64,000 nucleotides of DNA from assembly GCA_017165825.1 (NCBI GenBank), contig CM029385.1, positions 3,850,738 to 3,914,737 on the forward strand, in the 5' to 3' direction. Below are positions 58,634-64,000 of this stretch, piece after piece. Origin of the DNA: Hepsetus odoe (Eukaryota; Chordata; Actinopteri; Characiformes; Hepsetidae). Every line of letters starts with the position of its first letter. Position 1 is the stretch's first letter. The notes beneath the pieces are model-generated. The model did not search any database. It saw nothing but the letters and a program-made list of their open reading frames with translations, and had not been told where the DNA came from. The position numbers and the translations under genes are program-made.

Positions 58634-58635
58634 TA
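58488..58635 (-). CDS. vdra: vdra coding exon 1: start codon and first zinc finger
   Basis: Acceptor CTTTCTCACAG is followed by two untranslated bases and ATG at 58633-58631, as in other VDR genes where the start codon lies just inside exon 2. Codes MEAMAVSTSAQGPDEFDRNA, then PRICGVCGDKATGFHFNAMT and CEGCKGFFR. Zinc ligands C24, C27, C41, C44. The P-box 41-46 reads the hormone response element. Donor TTCAG then GTAAAA. Confidence 0.97.
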
Positions 58636-59814
58636 CTGTGAGAAAGGCAAGAGAGAAATGACTGGTACCAAATAACGTGTGATTTCCTGAATTGGTTATT
58701 AAATCCATAAGGGACAGCAAGAGCAGGAAATAAAAAAAAAAAAAAAGTTTGCAGGAATTACACAGTTCTAAATATAATTGGGGGGGGGGAAAAAAAAAAA
58801 AAAAAATTCACCATAGCATGACAGAGAACAAGTTTAAAAAAACAGTCTGCCCACCAGTGCTAAAGCATTGACCTGTTCTACTTCTGACCGACTCACAAGT
58901 TGCTCTGATTCATGCATGGGTTAATATGTTCAAATAGGACCGATGAAAGAGCTTCAGCAACTAGTCAAGCTGCGGCCAGAAATCTCTGTGAAAATGCATG
59001 AGTGTGTTGACAACCCCCACCCCCTCACCCCCCCACACAGACATACAGCATCACATAAACTGGAGGAAAAACAGATGGTACTGTAAACAGTTATGGTGCT
59101 TGTACACTAAAGATCAAAAAGATCTTTATTTCAAAAGATTTTCAAAAAGCATTTGGGAAATGGGTTGAATACAGCTAGAAAAGCCAGCAGAAAGCGGAAG
59201 TGGTAGATAAAAATAAATAAATAAAAATCAAAAAACTAAAGGAGGAAGGATGATGGCTACTGTACTGCTGTTCAAAAGCTCAATAGAAAAATGGGGAGGG
59301 GGTGTCAACAGGACGTCACATATACCATCGTTTTCTAATGAACTCCACTCATTATTCTCCTCTCATTCCTTATATTCTACTGTAACCTTTCTATTCCACT
59401 TCATTCTGTTGTTGTTTTTTGTATTTAATTATGAAAAAAAAAAAATACATTTAATTTAATGAATCTTCTATTTAGTTGTGTTTTACTGCATTCTTTGCTT
59501 TGGTGATTCATTCTAATAGTACACTAATAACCTGCAAAAATTATATTTTGCATAATGGAAACATTGTATTATAATAATAATAATAAACAAAATAAACACC
59601 CCACTAGTTTATAACGAGGTGCTATTTTTTTGATGGCTGTTGATATTTTCATATTTATTGGTTCATATGTAACGGAGTAATCAAGTAAAAAAGTCTTGCG
59701 GTTTATTCTGTTAAAATCTCAGAAATTCTAGGTCTGAATTAGGAGCACACACTGCTTACACCAGGAGTTAAAGTGCAACATATTGCGGCTTGCCCATTTT
59801 CTTCTTATTCAGTT

Positions 59815-59846
<32 letters not shown>

Positions 59847-60039
59847 TTTTCATCTATATAGTGCCTCTAACACCCATTTCATTCTGTTCCATTATGATCA
59901 AATCTATTCTAGTCTGTTCGATTCCATTTTTCTCAAGTTCATACTAATACATTCCATTCCAGTCTAGAAACCTCTATTCCACTCCATCCCATTCTGCTCT
60001 CTATTCCTCTCTACCCTTTTCCACCCTCCTGTTGGCTGA

Positions 60040-60370
60040 CCAATCCCACCGTGATTATCTAAAACAACACCTGTCCAAGGGCTCAGAACACATGCATGAA
60101 ACAACTGCCAAGCAGAAATTTGCACTTTTAATATGCAACACCATGGATACCGTGTGCGCGTTCGTGCGCGGGGTTCATCGCCTGTGCATAAATTACCATG
60201 TTTGCGTATGCAAGTTGCCCATCACTTGTGCGTGTCCAGGCCTTCAGAAAAACAGTTGCCATCCGCAGGAATAATTAATGCAGGCGGTCTGCTCCATCTC
60301 TGCTCATGGCCCGCTCTTTTGCGCCGTGGTGAATAATGTAATGGCAGCTATTAGGTCAGCAACATGCACT
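60040..60370. promoter_or_regulatory. candidate conserved noncoding element
   Basis: A repeat-free patch with ordered sequence complexity, CpG-containing, with homeobox-like ATAATTAATG and TAAATTACC, an octamer-like TATGCAAGTT and an AGGTCA half-site (about 60354). No sustained reading frame. The regulatory role is an inference from composition. Confidence 0.3.
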
Positions 60371-60540
60371 TTGGACGAGTGTGAGGGAGTGCAGGAAAGA
60401 TACTGAAAGTGAGTGAGGGTGAGTAACAGAGAGAGATTTGGAAAGCAGCAGTAAGCAGCCGCTACAGGTCTGGTTTCCATGAAGAGTGACGCGGAGAGCA
60501 ACAGCTACAGCTGCAGTAATGGAAGGTGCTGTATCGGGGC

Positions 60541-60551
60541 GGCGCCATCTT
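60541..60551 (-). promoter_or_regulatory. YY1-type motif, possible alternative vdra promoter
   Basis: AAGATGGCGCC on the minus strand in a short GC-rich patch, preceded by CAGGAAG (ETS core). YY1 sites of this orientation are common just downstream of transcription starts. It is about 1.9 kb upstream of the first vdra coding exon. No donor was confirmed. Confidence 0.25.
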
Positions 60552-60648
60552 CCTGGAAGCAATCAGCTTGTTTTCCACACAAGGGGTTAGCGCAGCTCAC
60601 AGGGCTATGCATGCGTTAGCTGCTGGAACAGGCGTGTGGACCTGAACG

Positions 60649-60651
<3 letters not shown>

Positions 60652-60684
<33 letters not shown>
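60652..60684. repeat. CA dinucleotide microsatellite
   Basis: 16 CA units. Confidence 0.97.
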
Positions 60685-60685
<1 letters not shown>

Positions 60686-62109
60686 CTGGTGAAGCCCAGA
60701 CTGAACCTCTGTTTACTAAAACATTTTCAAAAAGCTTCAAATTTCTTATTCAATCAGACTTACAGGAAGACTTCTCTTTCCTCTGTAACTTGTGGTGTAA
60801 ATTCTGTCCAACTGCTAAGCCTGCTTACCAGCATGAGCACAAAATTAACAAGACCTAAAATGTAAAACCTAAGATATAAGACATAAAACAACGTTTGTAG
60901 CCAAACTGCTCTTTACACGCCCCAATACTGCTTTTCCCAGAGGGTCCAGTAATGCTAAAACATCCCCAAAGAGTGAAATAAAAATGAAAAAATAAATGAA
61001 CCGATAAACCCTGATAAATCATACACACACGCGCAGTGTGGGAACTACATGTTTGGTCCCAAATGTATCCTCAGTTCTACCAATAATGCTGGGCTTCTAA
61101 GGGGAGAAAAAAAACCAAAAACCTTTTCTGAGTAACAAAGTCTATTTTCAGATAAACAGCTCTCCGAATCCAACTTTCTCAGGTACACACTAACACAGAG
61201 CACATATAGACATCATGTTAAGCCCCAAAACACTGAACCACAAATAGTCTCTCCTTGACACAATAAACATCTGTCTGAGCTGCTGAAATAACCCTTAGAA
61301 ATTCAGCAGAAGTGCAGATTGAGTAGATTTAACCGGTGTTAACACAGTGTTCAATTCTTTGAGGTGAAGAATGAACTGTGAATTTATTCAGGTTTAAAAT
61401 TATTCATAAGGCCTTTATCATTATGTCAAAATGGGTTTGTGTTAATCACCCCTGAATGAAGCATTGAAAAAAAATAACAATAAATACAGGCCGACAGACA
61501 AAACTGTTAACCAGTTTACAAGGATTTGTTATTTTGGAAAAAATTAAATAGCACAAAATCAATAAATTATTGATTTTCATCTGTTTTGAACATATAGCAA
61601 CCAGAAAATTTGCATGTTACTACAATTGGCAACGTCCACGTGAGGCGATGTCTAATAAATGTTTAACAGTTTTGTGCAAGATGAGCTCACAAACTGTGTT
61701 TACATTGCGTAACTAATCACAGATATTGGCTTATATATAAAACAAACTCTAAAAGCTCAAATATTGTAATCATGACTATCATGACATGTTTACCTTTTTA
61801 ATCAAATTTTACCTTTATCGAATTATTAGATGTTTACAGGCAGTGTTATGAGGCCTAGCCATGCAGCATGAACAACTCCTTTGTGTAGATGTACGGGCAA
61901 AACAATATTATCAAAGCACATATTTATGAAGATGAACACAGGTCATAGTAAAAAGCAAAAAAAACCCAAACAAAACAAAAGTTATATTTAAAAGACACTG
62001 CCACAAACTGCAAATGTTTTTCTATATTTTTCAATAAACAGATTCATTACACCCTTCTGTTTTCACAAGATAAAAACAGGGCCGTGTGTGTGTGTGATGT
62101 GATTGTCTG

Positions 62110-62232
62110 TGTGTGTCTGCCCTGCTATGGACTAGCGACCTGTCCAGGGTGAGCACTGGGATAGGCTCCAGCATTCACCGCGACCTAATCAGGACAAGCG
62201 GCTTAGAAAATAAGTGAGTGAGTGAGAGAAGT

Positions 62233-62268
<36 letters not shown>

Positions 62269-62275
62269 AGAGAGA
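62110..62275 (+). repeat. tail of common fish interspersed repeat plus GA microsatellite
   Basis: CTAGCGACCTGTCCAGGGTG, GGGATAGGCTCCAGC, CCGCGACCTAATCAGGACAA and GCGGCTTAGAAAATAAGTGA are the typical end of a repeat found throughout fish genomes. It is followed by (GTGA) and (GA)n to 62275. Confidence 0.8.
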
Positions 62276-62887
62276 GCCCACTGTGTGAGCTTAAAACCAC
62301 CACATCCTTAAATTTAGCATTAGACCAAAAAAGCAACATTTTAATTTATAAAGTGTGCTAGTAAACTTCATTAGATACACCAAATGATGTACCAAAATTC
62401 ACTGACCATTTACTCAAGCACCAACTCTAAAAGTTCGTAGGTTTATTTCAGACTGTAGCTCATTTGTTTTGTATCTGCCCTTAAAAAAACCAGTAATCAC
62501 CTTTAGATATCATTTGAGGGGTGGAGCACTGTCAGCAGTGACACTAACATGGAAGTGGCTGTAGTGTAGTGCTGTAGTGTAGTGCTGCTTAAGCTTTTAA
62601 GCAACTGAGACAGGAAGATGGCACTGAAGCATGGACACAGCTGCAACCGTTCTCCCGCTGGGGAATCACTGACCAAACCTTGTGCCTCTTGGGATGCCAC
62701 GTTTACGTTCAGGACCCACAGCAACAGGAGCTGTATTATGTCTACACTGACATCTTTTGAATGAAAAGGAGACAACACGCCAGACGCTTCCTTAGCGAAC
62801 CTGGAAAAAATTGACCCAGGCAGTACGACAAGGGCTTAAAAAGAGTGCCATATTGTCTGGAGACGGGCACACTGTCTATCAGCAGCC

Positions 62888-62901
62888 GTTACCGAGGTAA
62901 C
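62888..62901. promoter_or_regulatory. perfect RFX-type X-box palindrome
   Basis: GTTACCGAGGTAAC matches the GTNRCC...RGYAAC half-site arrangement bound by RFX factors, with a 2-bp spacer. Confidence 0.35.
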
Positions 62902-63189
62902 TCAATCATGGGGGCGGAATAAAGCTTAAGTGCAACAAGTACCGCCAAACCAGAAGTGCCCTTCTGAGATCTGATTTCCTTCTGTGTACTAACTGGATAA
63001 CATGCAGGTCAAAAACCATGAGCTTCAAGCATTAGCAAGGCATAAACACTATTCAAGTTGCTTTGGTTTACTGAGAATGGGTCCCTAATTAAACTTGTAA
63101 GGGATCTGACTGGCCTGTTCATTGTAATTCCTGTGAGTTACCACAGGCTCACAGGACTAGAAGAAAAAAAAAAAAAAAAAAAAAAGCAC

Positions 63190-63250
63190 GGATGTTGACG
63201 TCAACATTACCGGGCACGGACAAAAACACGGCCGTGTTTATTGGACGATT
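63190..63250. promoter_or_regulatory. CRE palindrome, second palindrome and CCAAT box
   Basis: GTTGACGTCAAC at 63194-63205 contains a full CRE (TGACGTCA). AAACACGGCCGTGTTT at 63224-63239 is a 16-bp perfect palindrome. ATTGG (reverse CCAAT) follows at 63240. The cluster lies directly after a 24-bp A tract. Confidence 0.35.
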
Positions 63251-64000
63251 ACGATATTCCATTAGCGCGAATTGGATTGGAAGACAAATGAGGTAGCTCA
63301 GAGTTCAGACTAAAGATGGACAATCATTCACTCAGTTTTTACTCTTTACTAAAAAAAAAAAAAGTTACAATAATTAAAATTAAAATTACAGCTCCTCCTC
63401 AGATAATCCAATTAAGCTTGAAAAGATCCTTCTCAAGCAGCAATGCATGGTGATTACTCACTTTCTTACAGCACTGATTAACACTCATGTTGCTTACAAC
63501 GATAAATATAATGCTTTCTCCTCATATCTGTTACTCCTCATATCTGATACTCCTCATATCTGATACTTTTGGGATCACATCCAGCTGACATCCTTTTCCT
63601 ACATAAAAGTCTCCAGTTACATTTAAATGTTAATATTCTACATGCATCTCAGTTATTATGCGGTAAAACTGGAAGAAATGACTGTGGGACAGAGTTCCTT
63701 TCTGTCACACACTTTTTCAAGCACTTTGTACTTCTGCTTTTCAAGCTAAAGAAAGCAGTTTTAAATAAAACCCTCCATTTCAACATTACACAAACGCAGT
63801 GATGAAAAAGACAGTCAATTCATAGACAGGAGCAAACTCTTTCCCACACATTTCGACCAACTCTCGTGTTTTTCAGAAGAAGATTACAAGAGGGAAGGGC
63901 ATAAATAAAAACATTTCAATAACACACTGGTCAAATACCACAAGCAAAAAATGACAATTTAGAGATTTTCAAAACAGTCCCACCTTAGTCAGTGTTTAAT

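Larger units (their letters stand above)
58636..64000 (-). other. 5' intron or upstream region of vdra
   Basis: No further coding exon recognised. A splice acceptor in front of exon 1 shows that at least one leader exon lies upstream. Candidate regulatory patches are listed separately (60040-60370, 60541-60551, 62888-62901, 63190-63250). The rest is AT-rich unique sequence with short A tracts. Confidence 0.5.

Overview
This window looks like a single stretch of a teleost fish nuclear genome. It has intron-containing vertebrate genes, long CA, GA, GATA and GACA microsatellites, Tc1-like DNA transposons, an RTE-like LINE and about ten copies of a tRNA-derived SINE. There are no bacterial operons, and I see no CRISPR array, rRNA gene or canonical tRNA gene. 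I cannot narrow the species below teleost.

The securely identified gene is a vitamin D receptor on the minus strand, best matched from memory to the fish vdra paralogue. All eight coding exons can be read between 58633 (ATG) and 40657 (stop). Their splice sites and phases fit, and they give a 421-residue protein. The first coding exon has a splice acceptor just before the ATG, so the promoter and leader exons lie further up, possibly past the right edge. The introns hold a nearly complete but broken Tc1 transposon (50221-51854), a relic of a second Tc1 family with a nested SINE (53143-53684), a perfect 46-bp palindrome (43034-43079) and a CA tract beside one splice donor.

At 26323-27173 (minus) is the terminal coding exon of a C2H2 zinc-finger gene with two AATAAA signals. 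A GC-rich area with an ETS site near 28.1 kb is its likely promoter. Next to it is 1.25 kb of CA/GACA-type minisatellite. A 3.1-kb RTE-like LINE (30456-33582, minus), inserted with a 15-bp target duplication, fills most of the gap to vdra.

The left 25 kb is rich in repeats and duplications. The most interesting item is a candidate two-exon microprotein gene on the minus strand (12836 to 8200). A CpG, CCAAT and E2F-like promoter precedes a short coding exon with a strong donor. This splices in frame to a terminal exon ending in a hydrophobic tail, with AATAAA four bases after the stop. A frameshifted copy of that terminal exon lies inverted at 24.04 kb. Two further phase-matched exons (7719-7289, minus) are unidentified. 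A separate CpG island at 1.15-1.80 kb carries three heat-shock-type dyads, two CCAAT boxes and an NRF1 palindrome. A block of about 1 kb is duplicated at 18.3 and 22.0 kb, with 1.2 kb of GATA/GACA repeat between the copies.

All calls come from reading the sequence by eye. No homology search or transcript data were available.
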